Shown: positions 16,781-26,348 of the stretch, piece by piece | Layout of the letters: each line of letters begins with the position of its first letter | Position numbering within the stretch: position 1 is the stretch's first letter | NCBI GenBank assembly: GCA_005503055.1 | Contig: SCOX01000011.1 | Coordinates: 62,001 to 126,000, forward strand | Length of the DNA: 64,000 nucleotides | Origin: Lysobacteraceae bacterium P | GTDB lineage: Bacteria; Pseudomonadota; Gammaproteobacteria; Xanthomonadales; Xanthomonadaceae | Direction: 5' to 3' | Notes under the pieces: model-generated | The model's database searches: none | What the model was told of the DNA's origin: nothing | The model's input: only the letters and a program-made list of their open reading frames with translations | Made by a program: the position numbers and the translations under genes

Positions 16781-18430
16781 TCACTGCCGGCGCAGGTCCT
16801 CGTCGCGGATACCCTGGCGCTTGAGTTCCAGCACCGTCGGGGTGATGGCCGCGATCCGAGCCTCGACGCGGGCGCGGGCGTAATAGTCCAGATCGGTGCG
16901 TCGCTTGAGCGTGTTCAGCTGGACCAGTGCCTGTTCCGGACGGCCGTTGAGATAGGCGGCCTCTGCCCAGGCCTCGCCGGCGCGAACCGGGTCGCCCGCC
17001 ATCTCGCAAGCCCGTGCGAAGACTCGCTGGAAGGTCGCATCGTTGGCCGAGCTGCCGAGCAGGGGGCGCAGGACTTCCTGGGCGCGCTTGCCGGCCTGCG
17101 CATTGCCGCGTTCGGCGAGCACGTCGGCGTAGGTCAGGATGATGGCGCGATTGTGAGGGGTCTGGCGCAGCAAGGCTTCGAAGCGTGCGTCGGCCGAGGT
17201 CGGCTTGCCGGACTTGGCCTCGGCCTCGGCGAGGGCGAGGGTGATCCAGACATCGCCCGCATGCTTCTGCGACAACTCGCCCAGCGCGGTCGCGGCAGCG
17301 GCGGGCTGGTTGGCGCGCAAGCGGGCGAAGGCCAGGCCGTAACGCTGGGCATCGGTCTGCTTGCCGGCATCGCCCATGCGTTCGTATTCGCGGATCGCTT
17401 CGCTGGGCGTGTTGGCGCTGAGCACGCGCAGGCGCTCGCGGGCGTAATCGAAACGACCGGTGCCGCCCGGGCCGAAGGCGGTCCCCAGGTTCGCCTGCAG
17501 GCTGGGCGGTACCAGCGGATTGACCGCGCCATCGCTGGGGAACTGCGGCCGAGGCGCGGTTTCCTGTTCGCACTGCGCCGGGCCGTCGGGGTCGCGCACG
17601 CAGACTTCGGACGTGCCACGTTCACGGCGGATGCGGGCGGCGCGGTCCTTGGCCTCGGTGATGCGGGTGATCGTGACGGGGTGGGTCATCAGCCAGTCCG
17701 GCGACTCGCCCCAGTAATTGGCGCCGTTACTGCGCGAACGCGCCTGCATGATGGTGAAGAAATCCGCCATCGCCTCCGGGTCGTAGTCGCTGCGCGCCAG
17801 GGTCTGGATGCCCAGGCGGTCGGCTTCGGATTCGTTGGAACGGGTGTAGTTGATCTGGCGCTGCTGCATCAGGCCCATCGCGCCGGCCATCGCTGCCTGC
17901 GCGGCGTCGTCGGAGGAATTGCCGTTGGACGCCTGCGCCGCGACGATCGCGCCGAGCATCGCAAGTAGGATCGGCAGCTGGTCGCGCTGGGCGCGTTCGG
18001 CGCCGCGCAGCACGTGCTGCTGCGTCACGTGGGCGATTTCGTGTGCCAGCACGCCGGCGACCTCGTCTTCGCGGTCCGCGGCCAGGATCAGGCCGGAGTT
18101 CATGCCGACGTAGCCACCCAGGGTCGCGAATGCGTTGATCTGCCGCTCGCGCAGCATGAAGAAGGTGAAGGGCTGCTTGGGGCGGTCGCTGTTGGCTGCC
18201 AGGCGGGTGCCCAGCGTATCGAGCCAGCTGTCGATCAGCGGGTCTTCGAGCAGGTAGTCGTAATGGCGCAGCTGGGCCAGCATCATCGCGCCATAGGCCT
18301 CCTGCTGGCGCGGGGTCAGCAGTTCACCCGCCGACGAACCGATGTCGGGCAGGTTGGCTTCCTGAGCCGGCGCGCAGAGGCTGGCCACAGCAAGGGTCAG
18401 GGCAGCGGTAAGCAGGGCGGTGCGACGCAA
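16781..18430 (-). CDS. bepA: M48 family metalloprotease with TPRs (BepA-like)
   Basis: A 549-residue secreted protein: signal peptide (residues 1-22, ending near APAQ), an M48 peptidase domain with the zinc motif HEIAH and third ligand Glu in NESEADRLG, then a TPR-like helical C-terminal half. BepA (YfgC) is a periplasmic chaperone/protease that helps LptD assembly and clears stalled outer-membrane proteins. The start is TTG, with AGAGGGAG five bases upstream. Length is slightly above E. coli BepA (487) because of a low-complexity stretch around residues 280-320. Confidence 0.88.
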   Translation of the reverse strand: MRRTALLTAALTLAVASLCAPAQEANLPDIGSSAGELLTPRQQEAYGAMMLAQLRHYDYLLEDPLIDSWLDTLGTRLAANSDRPKQPFTFFMLRERQINAFATLGGYVGMNSGLILAADREDEVAGVLAHEIAHVTQQHVLRGAERAQRDQLPILLAMLGAIVAAQASNGNSSDDAAQAAMAGAMGLMQQRQINYTRSNESEADRLGIQTLARSDYDPEAMADFFTIMQARSRSNGANYWGESPDWLMTHPVTITRITEAKDRAARIRRERGTSEVCVRDPDGPAQCEQETAPRPQFPSDGAVNPLVPPSLQANLGTAFGPGGTGRFDYARERLRVLSANTPSEAIREYERMGDAGKQTDAQRYGLAFARLRANQPAAAATALGELSQKHAGDVWITLALAEAEAKSGKPTSADARFEALLRQTPHNRAIILTYADVLAERGNAQAGKRAQEVLRPLLGSSANDATFQRVFARACEMAGDPVRAGEAWAEAAYLNGRPEQALVQLNTLKRRTDLDYYARARVEARIAAITPTVLELKRQGIRDEDLRRQ

Positions 18431-18650
18431 GTGAACTCCCTCTGGACCGATGACCGGTCGCTCCGCAGGATGCGGCGCGGCCTGTACACCGGGATGAATC
18501 GCCAGTTAATCCTTTCACGGCACGTTCGCGGCGCATCCACGAGGCGGCAGTGTTCCGCGCACGGGGTGGAAATGCCGCAAGGGCGAGCCCATATTCGACC
18601 ACAGCAAGCTTCGACGAGTTCCGTCCCGCGAGTTCATGCAGGAGATCGCC

Positions 18651-18944
18651 TTGACCAGCCCCGCCACCGCCTCGTCCGGTTCGCCGGCACCCGAGATCGT
18701 CATCTATACCACCGCGGTCTGTCCGTACTGCATCGCCGCCAAGAACTTCCTCAAGAGCAAGGGGCGGTCGTGGACGGAGATCCGCGTCGACCTGGACGCG
18801 GCGCAGCGCGAGACGATGCTGGCCCGCGCTCGGCGCACCAGTGTTCCCCAGATCTTCATCGGCAACACCCACGTTGGCGGCTACGACGACATGATCGCGC
18901 TGCACCGCGCGGGCGGTCTGGAGCCGCTGCTGACGCCGCAGTAA
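18651..18944 (+). CDS. grxC: Glutaredoxin (dithiol, CPYC)
   Basis: A small thioredoxin-fold protein with the active site CPYC, the cis-Pro motif TSVPQIFI and the C-terminal GGYDDM glutathione-binding loop, as in glutaredoxin 3. It reduces disulfides and glutathione mixed disulfides in the cytosol. TTG at 18651 is preferred as start because AGGAG lies six bases before it; ATG at 18636 (102 residues) is possible but has no site. A CxxC redox-type protein gene follows at 104 bp. Confidence 0.9.
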   Translation: MTSPATASSGSPAPEIVIYTTAVCPYCIAAKNFLKSKGRSWTEIRVDLDAAQRETMLARARRTSVPQIFIGNTHVGGYDDMIALHRAGGLEPLLTPQ

Positions 18945-19047
18945 GCCGGGCGGCGACGCCCAATCACCGGCCACGCGGGCCGGACAGGCCGGGTGCCTGT
19001 CCGGCCGGGCGCGTGGACGATCGAACCACATCCCAGACGGACCCAAC

Positions 19048-19437
19048 ATGAGCACCGAAAGCAACGACCGCGTCGCCGAATTCACCGCGTTCCGCAAGCG
19101 CATGAACGAGCGCATCCTGGCCGAACCCAACCAGGTCGTGCGCCGCTTCTTCGCCTTGGACACGCAGACCTACCAGGCCGGCGCGCTGGACGTGAAGACC
19201 AAGGAGTTGCTCGGCCTGGTCGCCTCGCTGGTGCTGCGCTGCGACGACTGCATCAGCTACCACGTCGCCCAGTGCAAGGAAGCCGGGGTGAACCGCGACG
19301 AAATGTTCGAGACGTTCTCGGTGGGCCTGGTGGTGGGCGGATCGATCGTGATTCCGCATCTGCGCCGTGCCGTCGACTTCCTGGACCGCCTGGAGCAGGG
19401 CGAGGCCGCGGCGCCCGCCGGCCACGACCACGGCTGA
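19048..19437 (+). CDS. Carboxymuconolactone decarboxylase/AhpD-like protein
   Basis: A 129-residue all-helical protein of the CMD family. The motif LRCDDCISYHV carries the CxxC plus His arrangement of AhpD-type peroxidase/disulfide reductases, not of true gamma-carboxymuconolactone decarboxylases. The C-terminus ends in an Ala/His-rich tail (GHDHG). Position right after glutaredoxin suggests a thiol redox role, but the partner and substrate are unknown. A strong terminator follows. Confidence 0.85.
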   Translation: MSTESNDRVAEFTAFRKRMNERILAEPNQVVRRFFALDTQTYQAGALDVKTKELLGLVASLVLRCDDCISYHVAQCKEAGVNRDEMFETFSVGLVVGGSIVIPHLRRAVDFLDRLEQGEAAAPAGHDHG

Positions 19438-19482
19438 ATGCGCCACCGCCCGCCTTCGTGGGGGCGGCTGAACGGCACCCCG

Positions 19483-19507
19483 AAAGGCCCGCCTCGGCGG
19501 GCCTTTT
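19483..19507 (+). terminator. Rho-independent terminator after the CMD-like gene
   Basis: AAAGGCCCGCC and GGCGGGCCTTTT form an 11-bp stem with a two-base loop, followed by T residues. Confidence 0.85.
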
Positions 19508-19646
19508 CGCGTCCGCGGGGCGCTCCCGCGACCTTGGTCGAATGTCCCGCGCCTGCAGGCCGGGGCCGCTTCCGGCATAATTCCGGGGCTCAGCATCCGG
19601 CGCCGTGCTTCCGTATCGCGCGCCCATAAGTCGGAAGAAACCCCCT

Positions 19647-20654
19647 ATGACGCAGACGATTACGGTGATCCGTGGCGATGGCATTGGCCCGGAGATCATG
19701 GACGCCACCTTGCACGTGCTCGACTCGATGAACCTCGGGTTGCAGTACGAATACGCCGATGCCGGTCTGGTGGCGCTGGAGAAGCACGGTGAACTGCTGC
19801 CGCAGGCCACGCTCGATTCGATCCGCAAGAACCGCATCGCGCTAAAGTCGCCGCTGACCACGCCGGTGGGCGAGGGCTTCAGCTCGATCAACGTCGAGCT
19901 GCGCAAGCGCTTCGACCTGTACGCCAACGTGCGCCCGGCCAAGTCGTTCCCGAACACCAAGTCGCGCTTTGCCGACGGCGTGGACCTGATCACCGTGCGC
20001 GAGAACACCGAAGGCGCGTACATCGGCGAAGGCCAGTCGCTGTCGGAAGACGGCGAGACCGCGTTGCTGACGCAGAAGGTGACGCGTCGCGGCTCCGAGC
20101 GCATCGTGCGCTACGCCTTCGAACTGGCCCGCCGTACCGGCCGCAAGAAGGTCACGGTCGTGCACAAGGCCAACATCCTGAAGTCGACGTCGGGTCTGTT
20201 CCTCAAGACCGCGCGCGCCGTCGCGGCCGAGTACGCCGATATCGAGTGCAACGAGATGATCGTGGACAACACCTGCATGCAGCTGGTGATGCGTCCGGAG
20301 CAGTTCGACATCATCGTCACGACCAACCTGTTCGGCGACATCATCTCCGACCTCTGCGCCGGCCTCGTCGGCGGCCTGGGCCTGGCGCCGGGCGCGAACA
20401 TCGGCACGGATGCGGCGATCTTCGAGGCCGTGCACGGCACTGCGCCGGACATCGCAGGCCAGGGCAAGGCCAATCCGTGCGCGCTGCTGCTGGGCGCCGC
20501 GCAGATGCTCGATCACCTGGGCGAATGCGAGAAGGCCGAGCGCCTGCGCGCGGCGATCATCGCCACGCTGGAAGCCAAGGACTCGCTGACCCCGGACCTG
20601 GGCGGCACCGGCAACACGATGTCGTTCGCCCGCGCGATCGCCAGCCGCATCTGA
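19647..20654 (+). CDS. Isocitrate dehydrogenase, short NAD-type
   Basis: A 335-residue member of the isocitrate/isopropylmalate dehydrogenase family, resembling mitochondrial NAD-IDH and the NAD-dependent enzyme known from Xanthomonas. It converts isocitrate to 2-oxoglutarate and CO2 in the TCA cycle. Visible are the nucleotide/substrate start IRGDGIGPE, the substrate Arg/Tyr region VRENTEGAYIGEG, the metal-binding NLFGDIISD and the cofactor loop EAVHGTAPDIAGQGKANP. The start ATG at 19647 was chosen over an upstream in-frame codon because MTQTITVIRGDG matches the family. Homoisocitrate or isopropylmalate dehydrogenase is less likely given context. Confidence 0.88.
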   Translation: MTQTITVIRGDGIGPEIMDATLHVLDSMNLGLQYEYADAGLVALEKHGELLPQATLDSIRKNRIALKSPLTTPVGEGFSSINVELRKRFDLYANVRPAKSFPNTKSRFADGVDLITVRENTEGAYIGEGQSLSEDGETALLTQKVTRRGSERIVRYAFELARRTGRKKVTVVHKANILKSTSGLFLKTARAVAAEYADIECNEMIVDNTCMQLVMRPEQFDIIVTTNLFGDIISDLCAGLVGGLGLAPGANIGTDAAIFEAVHGTAPDIAGQGKANPCALLLGAAQMLDHLGECEKAERLRAAIIATLEAKDSLTPDLGGTGNTMSFARAIASRI

Positions 20655-20691
20655 TCCGACAGCACGTCCAGCCGGCACGGTGGATCTCGAC

Positions 20692-20712
20692 GGGGCGCCT
20701 TCGGGCGCCCCG
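20692..20712 (+). terminator. Hairpin after isocitrate dehydrogenase
   Basis: GGGGCGCC and GGCGCCCC flank a TTCGG loop, followed by GTTGCGTTT. A stable stem but a weak T-run. Confidence 0.65.
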
Positions 20713-20876
20713 TTGCGTTTCGGCTCCGGGAGCAGGTCGAAGCCCCCAACGGAGCGGTTTTCGCGGCATGCGGCGCCCGTCGCGTGCATGCTCGGCCTGT
20801 GTTCCGCCGGTGGACTCGACACCCGGTGCCGGTGGCCTCAGAATCCGCCGGCTTTTAGTTTCATTCGGATAAAGAG

Positions 20877-22202
20877 ATGAATCAGATCGTCCGCCCCAGC
20901 GCCCTGGCGCTGACGCCGCTGCTGGTGTTCCTGGCGTTGTTCTTCGGCGCGGGGCTCTATTTCACCAGCCACGGCGAAGCCATGGGCTTCTACCAACTGC
21001 GCGCGCCGGTCGCGATCCTGCCGGCGCTGGCGCTGGCGGCGTTCATCGCATGGCGGCGCGGGCTCAAGCCGCTGGAGACGCTGATCTCGGGCATGGGCGA
21101 TCACAACGTCGTGCTGATGTGCCTGATCTTCCTGCTGGCCGGCGGCTTCGTGGAGGTGTCCAAGGCCATCGGCGCGGTCGACGCGATCGTCGCGCTCGGC
21201 ATCGGCCATCTGCATCCGGCGCTGCTGCTGCCGGGGCTGTTCGTGGTGGCCGGTTTCATCTCGCTGTCCTTGGGCACGTCGATGGGCACGATCGCGGCCG
21301 TGGCGCCGATCGCGCTGGGCGTGTCGGATGCCTCCGGCCTGGATCGCGCGCTGGTGCTCGGTGCCGTCATCGGCGGCGCGACCTTTGGCGACAATCTCTC
21401 GGTGATCTCCGACACCGCTATCGTCGCCAGCCGCACACAGGGCTGCACGATGCGCGAGAAGTTCCGCGAGAACCTCAAGCTCGCATTGCCTGCGGCGCTG
21501 CTGACAGTCGTGGTCCTGGGCTTCATCGGCGAAACCGCCCCGGTGCAGACGCTCGAGCCGGTGTCGCCGTGGCTGATCGTGCCGTACGTGATCGTGCTCG
21601 GCCTGGCGATGGCGGGCGTGGACGTGATCATCGTGCTGAGCCTGGGCCTGGTGATCGCCGGGCTGTTCGGCGTGTTCTTCGCCGACGAGTTCGGCCTCGC
21701 CGCCTATGCCACGCACATCTGGGAAGGTTTCGAAAGCATGGTGGAGATCATCCTGCTGTCGCTGCTCGTCGGCGGACTGGGCGCGTTGATGAAGGCGACC
21801 GGAGGCCTGGCATGGCTGGCGCAGGTGATCGGCAGGTTCGCGCGCGGCCACAAGAGTCGCCGGGCGGGCGAGGCGAGCATCGCCACGCTGTCGGCGACGA
21901 CGGACGTGTTCACCGCCAACAACACGGTCGCGATCCTGATCAGCGGCGGGTTGGCGCGCGATATCGCGCAGCAGCACGGCGTGCCTCCGGCGCGCGCCGC
22001 GAGCGTGCTCGATATCTTTGCCTGCGTGACGCAGGGCGTGCTGCCTTATGGCGCGCAGATCCTGCTCGCCGCTTCGCTGGGCTCGGTGTCGCCGCTGGCG
22101 CTGACGGGCAGCGTGCATTACAGCTGGCTGCTGGGCGCCATCACCATCGCCGCGATGCTGTGGCCGGCGCGCAAGGCCGCCACGGCGCATTCGACCGGCT
22201 GA
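20877..22202 (+). CDS. NhaC family Na+/H+ antiporter
   Basis: A 441-residue protein with about eleven hydrophobic segments. The NhaC family block GGATFGDNLSVISDTAIVAS sits near residues 160-180, and a related half-site TLSATTDVFTANNT lies in the second half, as expected for the inverted-repeat fold. It would export Na+ (or exchange an organic ion) for protons at the inner membrane. It is a single gene between two terminator hairpins; the 222 bp before it show only a hairpin and no recognised riboswitch. Confidence 0.87.
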   Translation: MNQIVRPSALALTPLLVFLALFFGAGLYFTSHGEAMGFYQLRAPVAILPALALAAFIAWRRGLKPLETLISGMGDHNVVLMCLIFLLAGGFVEVSKAIGAVDAIVALGIGHLHPALLLPGLFVVAGFISLSLGTSMGTIAAVAPIALGVSDASGLDRALVLGAVIGGATFGDNLSVISDTAIVASRTQGCTMREKFRENLKLALPAALLTVVVLGFIGETAPVQTLEPVSPWLIVPYVIVLGLAMAGVDVIIVLSLGLVIAGLFGVFFADEFGLAAYATHIWEGFESMVEIILLSLLVGGLGALMKATGGLAWLAQVIGRFARGHKSRRAGEASIATLSATTDVFTANNTVAILISGGLARDIAQQHGVPPARAASVLDIFACVTQGVLPYGAQILLAASLGSVSPLALTGSVHYSWLLGAITIAAMLWPARKAATAHSTG

Positions 22203-22230
22203 TCGAAACCTGCGGCTGGCCGAAACAAAA

Positions 22231-22256
22231 AGGGCGCGGATCGCTCCGCGCCCTTC
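22231..22256. terminator. Bidirectional terminator between nhaC and the BI-1 family gene
   Basis: AAGGGCGCGG and CCGCGCCCTT with a six-base loop; A-rich on the left and T on the right, placed between convergent genes. Confidence 0.8.
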
Positions 22257-22279
22257 GTCCTATTCGCCTGGCGGCGAGA

Positions 22280-23044
22280 TCAGTTGCGCGACTGCAATTT
22301 GGACAGCAGGCGCAGGAACTCGACGTACAGCCAAACCAGCGTGACCATGAGGCCGAACGCGCCGTACCACTCCATGTACTTGGGCGCGTTCTGCTCCACG
22401 CCGGTTTCGATGAAGTCGAAGTCCAGCACGAGGTTCAGCGCCGCGATCACCACCACGAACAGGCTGAAGCCGATGCCGATCAGGCCGGACTCGTGGATGA
22501 GCGGAATGCGGATGCCGAAGAACGACAGCGCCATCGACGCCAGGTAGACCAGCGCGATGCCGCCCGTCGCGGCGACCACGCCGAGCTTGAAGTTCTCCGT
22601 GGCCTTGATAAGGCCCGAGCGATACGCGAAGAGCAGGGCGAACAGCGTGCCGAAGGTCAGCAACACCGCCTGCATCACGATGCCCGGGAACCGGTGCTCG
22701 AAGATCGCGGAAATCGCGCCGAGGAAAAATCCCTCGGTCAGCGCGTACATCGGCGCGGTCACAGGCGCCCATTCCTTCTTGAAGACCGTCACCAGCGCGA
22801 ACACGAGGCCGCCGATGGCGCCGCCCAGGACGTAGGGCATGGCGCCCACCGCGCCGGTTTCGGTGAACTGCACCTGATTCCAGGCAAACGCGGCGGTGAG
22901 CACGCAAAGCAGCAACAGCAAGCCGGTCTTGTTGACCGTGCCGTTAAGGGTCATCGCACCGCCGTCGCGCTGCACCACGGTGCCGCTGGAAAGGTCGAGG
23001 AAAGTGCCTTCCTTCAGTGCGGGATTGCCGCTGCGTCCGATCAT
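22280..23044 (-). CDS. Bax inhibitor-1/YccA-like integral membrane protein
   Basis: A 254-residue protein with seven predicted helices starting near residue 40 (NKTGLLLLLCVLTAAFAW) and a hydrophilic N-terminus. The block VTAPMYALTEGFFLGAISAIFE is typical of the YccA/YetJ branch of the BI-1 (TMBIM) family, pH-gated calcium-leak channels. In E. coli YccA modulates FtsH. The start ATG has AGGGGAC about five bases upstream; an earlier in-frame ATG gives a non-family leader. It is transcribed alone. Confidence 0.88.
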   Translation of the reverse strand: MIGRSGNPALKEGTFLDLSSGTVVQRDGGAMTLNGTVNKTGLLLLLCVLTAAFAWNQVQFTETGAVGAMPYVLGGAIGGLVFALVTVFKKEWAPVTAPMYALTEGFFLGAISAIFEHRFPGIVMQAVLLTFGTLFALLFAYRSGLIKATENFKLGVVAATGGIALVYLASMALSFFGIRIPLIHESGLIGIGFSLFVVVIAALNLVLDFDFIETGVEQNAPKYMEWYGAFGLMVTLVWLYVEFLRLLSKLQSRN

Positions 23045-23186
23045 GTCGTCCCCTGTTCCGTGTCGATTGGAAGGCCCGAGCATACAACGCCGCCACGCGA
23101 GGGCCGCCATGCGTTGACAGGGGCGAGCGCTCCGGCCAGACTAGTCGGCCTTTCGCGGCGTTGGCGCGCAACGAAAGTCCCGGCCT

Positions 23187-23263
23187 CGGGGTATAGCTCA
23201 GCCTGGTAGAGCGCCAGCTTTGGGAGCTGGATGTCGTGGGTTCGAATCCCTCTGCCCCGACCA
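23187..23263 (+). tRNA. tRNA-Pro (anticodon TGG)
   Basis: Full cloverleaf: acceptor CGGGGTA with TGCCCCG, anticodon loop TTTGGGA, T-loop GGTTCGAATCC, encoded CCA. First of a five-tRNA cluster. Confidence 0.97.
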
Positions 23264-23360
23264 TCCAGGACCAGACGATCCGGGGTGCGGTTTCCCAGGA
23301 TCGGGAGCGGAAAGTTCGACCGACGGTTGACGCTGTAGTGTCAGTTAAGATGCAACGCTG

Positions 23361-23437
23361 GCGCCCGTAGCTCAACCGGATAGAGCACCGGCCTTCTAAG
23401 CCGGTGGTTGTGGGTTCGAGTCCCGCCGGGCGCGCCA
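23361..23437 (+). tRNA. tRNA-Arg (anticodon TCT)
   Basis: Acceptor GCGCCCG with CGGGCGC, anticodon stem CCGGC/GCCGG with loop CTTCTAA, encoded CCA. Confidence 0.97.
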
Positions 23438-23474
23438 ACAAGTGGTTAAAAAACCCGCGAAAACAAGCTTTATG

Positions 23475-23551
23475 GTGGCTGTAGCTCAGCTGGTTAGAGT
23501 ACTGGATTGTGATTCCAGATGTCGGGGGTTCGAGTCCCCTCAGCCACCCCA
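23475..23551 (+). tRNA. tRNA-His (anticodon GTG)
   Basis: Acceptor GTGGCTG with CAGCCAC, loop TTGTGAT, encoded CCA. The base at 23474 is G, consistent with the extra G(-1) of tRNA-His opposite C73. Confidence 0.97.
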
Positions 23552-23604
23552 GATGTGTTGGCGAAACGGTTTTTTATTGTTATAGTTTCGCTTCTAGTTG
23601 TTCC

Positions 23605-23680
23605 GGGCCGTTAGCTCAGTTGGTAGAGCAGTTGACTCTTAATCAATAGGTCCAAGGTTCGAATCCTTGACGGCCCACCA
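23605..23680 (+). tRNA. tRNA-Lys (anticodon CTT)
   Basis: Acceptor GGGCCGT with ACGGCCC, anticodon loop CTCTTAA, encoded CCA, followed at once by a terminator. Confidence 0.97.
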
Positions 23681-23687
23681 ATCCCGG

Positions 23688-23717
23688 AAAGCACCTGGTT
23701 CCCCCAGGTGCTTTTTT
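23688..23717 (+). terminator. Terminator after tRNA-Lys
   Basis: AAAGCACCTGG and CCAGGTGCTTT with loop TTCCC, then a T-run; a textbook intrinsic terminator ending the first four tRNAs. Confidence 0.9.
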
Positions 23718-23789
23718 CTTTTTCCGGGATATTTTCCCTTTCCGGGAAGCGCGGCCTAGAATGCCGCCGCGCCGATCGCCGGCGCCGAT

Positions 23790-23874
23790 GCGAAAGTGGC
23801 GGAATTGGTAGACGCCCTGGATTTAGGTTCCAGTGCCGCAAGGCGTGCGGGTTCGAGTCCCGCCTTTCGCACCA
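23790..23874 (+). tRNA. tRNA-Leu (anticodon TAG)
   Basis: Long class II tRNA with variable arm, acceptor GCGAAAG with CTTTCGC, anticodon loop ATTTAGG, encoded CCA. It lies beyond the terminator, so it needs its own promoter. Confidence 0.97.
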
Positions 23875-24123
23875 GTCTGCCGCAGCCGCAGGCGTCCATT
23901 GCAGTTGAGCGAGCGCTCGCCAATGGCTGACCCAAGCCCGGCCGCTCCCCTTGCGCCCCCAAAAGCGGCCTCTCCCTGAATTGCTGCCACACGCTGGCGG
24001 CGAGGCCCGCAATCGGCGAAACTATTGCGTTCCGCTGGCCGCGAAGCGTGTCGCCCGGGTCGCGGTCAGAACAGGACCATCAACATCGTGCCGCGGCCGC
24101 TCGCCGCGGTGGCAGGAGTGGAT

Positions 24124-25422
24124 ATGCAAGTTTCCGTCGAATCGCTGGGTAATCTCGAACGCCGCATGACCTTCAGCCTGCCGGCGGAACGTCTGGAAGC
24201 CCAGGTTGGCGGCCGTCTGCGCGAGATCTCGCGCGGCGCCAAAATCAAGGGCTTCCGTCCCGGCAAGGTGCCGGCCAAGGTGATCGAGCAGCGCTTTGGC
24301 GCCCAGGTTCGCGCCGACATCCTCAACGACCTGCTGCGCGAAGGCTTCAGCAACGCGGTCCGTCAGGAATCGCTGCAGATCGCCGGCAACCCGCAGATCG
24401 TGCCGGCCTCGGGCGACGACCAGCTCTCTTACGTGGCCACGTTCGAAGTGGTCCCGGACTTCGGCGAGATCGACGTCGCCAAGCTCAATGTTGTGCGCCA
24501 CGTGTCCGAAGTCGCCGACGCCGACATCGACGCGATGATCGAGAACCTGCGCCTGCAGCGCCGTACCTGGAACGCCGTCGAGCGTGAAGCCGCCATCGGT
24601 GACGCGGTCGAGATCGAGACGTTCTCGCAGGTGGGCGATGACCGCCTGCCGGTCGAAGGCGTCGAGCGCGGCGCCACGATCATCGGTTCGGCCGCCATGT
24701 TCCCGGCGATCGAGTCGGCCCTGGTCGGCATGAAGGCCGGCGACGAGAAGGCCGTCGATGTCGAGTTCCCGGCCGATTGGCGCGTGCTGCAGTTCGCCGG
24801 CAAGACGGTGAAGGTGACCTTGAAGGCCACCAAGGTGTCCGAGTCCGTGCTGCCGGAAGTGGACGCCCCCTTCATCAAGAGCTTCGGCGTGCGCAGCGGC
24901 GACGCCGACCAGTTCCGCGCCGATATCCGCAGCAACCTGGAGCGCGAACTCAAGGGCGCGCTGATGACCCGCCTGCGTCGGGAAGTCGGTGAGCAGCTGA
25001 TCGCCGCCTACGCGCACGTCGAAATGCCGCCGAAGCTGGTCGAGGGCGAGGCCCGCGACATGGCCCGTCAGACCATCGAGGCCGCCCGCCGCCAGGGCCG
25101 TGCCATCGGTGAGATTCCGGCAGACGCCCACGTGGGTTTCATGGACGCAGCGCGCAAGCGCGTGCTGGTGGGCCTGCTGGTGGGCGAGATCGCCCGTCGC
25201 AACGAGCTCCGCCTGGAGTCCAAGCGCGTGACCGAAACGCTGAACCTGATCGCCTCGACCTACGAAGAGCCGCAGCAGGTCGTCGAGCTGTACCGCAACG
25301 ACGCGCAGCTGATGTCCGGCCTGCAGGCCCGCGTGATGGAAGAGCAGGTGATCGATTGGATCGCCGAGCGCGCGCAGCACACCGAGCAGGCGCTCGCGTT
25401 CAACGAAGCGATCCGCCAGTAA
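24124..25422 (+). CDS. tig: Trigger factor (ribosome-associated chaperone and PPIase)
   Basis: A 432-residue protein of normal length. The N-terminal ribosome-binding domain has the signature [17 protein letters not shown] (about residues 42-58). The FKBP-like PPIase domain spans about 150-240 (GDAVEIETF to VKVTLKATK), and the SurA-like arms make up the rest. It binds L23 at the tunnel exit and shields nascent chains. The start ATG was chosen because AGGAG lies just upstream. First gene of the tig-clpP-clpX-lon-hupB-ppiD series. Confidence 0.97.
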   Translation: MQVSVESLGNLERRMTFSLPAERLEAQVGGRLREISRGAKIKGFRPGKVPAKVIEQRFGAQVRADILNDLLREGFSNAVRQESLQIAGNPQIVPASGDDQLSYVATFEVVPDFGEIDVAKLNVVRHVSEVADADIDAMIENLRLQRRTWNAVEREAAIGDAVEIETFSQVGDDRLPVEGVERGATIIGSAAMFPAIESALVGMKAGDEKAVDVEFPADWRVLQFAGKTVKVTLKATKVSESVLPEVDAPFIKSFGVRSGDADQFRADIRSNLERELKGALMTRLRREVGEQLIAAYAHVEMPPKLVEGEARDMARQTIEAARRQGRAIGEIPADAHVGFMDAARKRVLVGLLVGEIARRNELRLESKRVTETLNLIASTYEEPQQVVELYRNDAQLMSGLQARVMEEQVIDWIAERAQHTEQALAFNEAIRQ

Positions 25423-25558
25423 TCGTTCCACGGCCGCGGCATGCCGCGGCCGGTTTCACCGAAGGACGCGCCCCTTGCGCTCCGGTCCGGTTGGCCCCAA
25501 GTTGACCGGACCGCGCTTTCCCGAGCGCCCCATATCCGCCCCCAAGGTGCCGTCGAAC

Positions 25559-26185
25559 ATGGACAACCTGACCAGAGCTTTGAACCTCGTCCCGATGGTG
25601 GTCGAACAGACCAGCCGGGGCGAGCGCGCCTATGACATCTATTCGCGCCTCCTGAAGGAGCGAGTGATCTTCCTCGTAGGCGGCGTGGACGACCACGTCG
25701 CGAACGTGATCGTCGCGCAGATGCTGTTCCTGGAGGCCGAGAATCCCGAGAAGGACATCAGCCTCTACATCAATTCGCCCGGTGGCGTGGTTACGGCCGG
25801 TCTGGCGATCTACGACACCATGCAGTACATCAAGCCGGACGTGAGCACCATCTGCGTCGGCCAGGCCGCCTCGATGGGCGCGCTGCTGCTGGCTGCCGGC
25901 GCCAAGGGCAAGCGCTATGCGTTGCCGAACTCGCGCGTGATGATCCACCAGCCCTTGGGCGGCTTCCAGGGCCAGGCCACGGACATCGACATCCACGCTC
26001 GCGAGATCCTGACGCTGCGCCAGCGCCTGAACGAGATCCTGGCCAAGCACACCGGCCAGGCGCTGGAGACCATCGCGCGCGATACCGAGCGCGACAACTT
26101 CAAGAGCGCCGAGGCGGCTCGCGAGTACGGTCTGGTGGACCAGGTGCTCGAGCGCCGTCCGGAAGACTCGATTCAGGCCACCTGA
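25559..26185 (+). CDS. clpP: ATP-dependent Clp protease proteolytic subunit
   Basis: A 208-residue serine peptidase. The active-site Ser is in GQAASMGA (residue 105), His in MIHQPLGG (130), and an Asp follows in the ERDTERDNF region. It forms the two-ring tetradecamer that degrades substrates fed by ClpX or ClpA. The start ATG ([17 protein letters not shown]) was chosen by family alignment; upstream in-frame codons add a Pro-rich tail. CCCCATAT at about 25529 resembles a sigma-32 -10 but no matching -35 is seen. Confidence 0.96.
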   Translation: MDNLTRALNLVPMVVEQTSRGERAYDIYSRLLKERVIFLVGGVDDHVANVIVAQMLFLEAENPEKDISLYINSPGGVVTAGLAIYDTMQYIKPDVSTICVGQAASMGALLLAAGAKGKRYALPNSRVMIHQPLGGFQGQATDIDIHAREILTLRQRLNEILAKHTGQALETIARDTERDNFKSAEAAREYGLVDQVLERRPEDSIQAT

Positions 26186-26228
26186 CGGTCCTCCAGACCT
26201 TTGATCCACCCCTTTTCCGACCCGTGAA

Positions 26229-26249
26229 CCGGCCCGCGAAGCGGGCCGG
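26229..26249 (+). terminator. GC-rich hairpin between clpP and clpX
   Basis: CCGGCCCGC and GCGGGCCGG with loop GAA, no T-run. It could attenuate read-through from clpP or protect the clpP message rather than fully terminate. Confidence 0.5.
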
Positions 26250-26348
26250 AGCGCTGTGTTATCCTCGGGCAGCACCACCTGAACACGTCCGGCCACGGCC
26301 ACCTTTAGACCGGCGAGTTCAAGACACGAGCACCATTTGGGCAAAAGC

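Noticed and set aside
25502-25536. Sigma-32 promoter before clpP
   Set aside because: CCCCATAT is present at about 25529, but the only -35-like word (GTTGAC) is 21 bases away, outside the accepted spacing.
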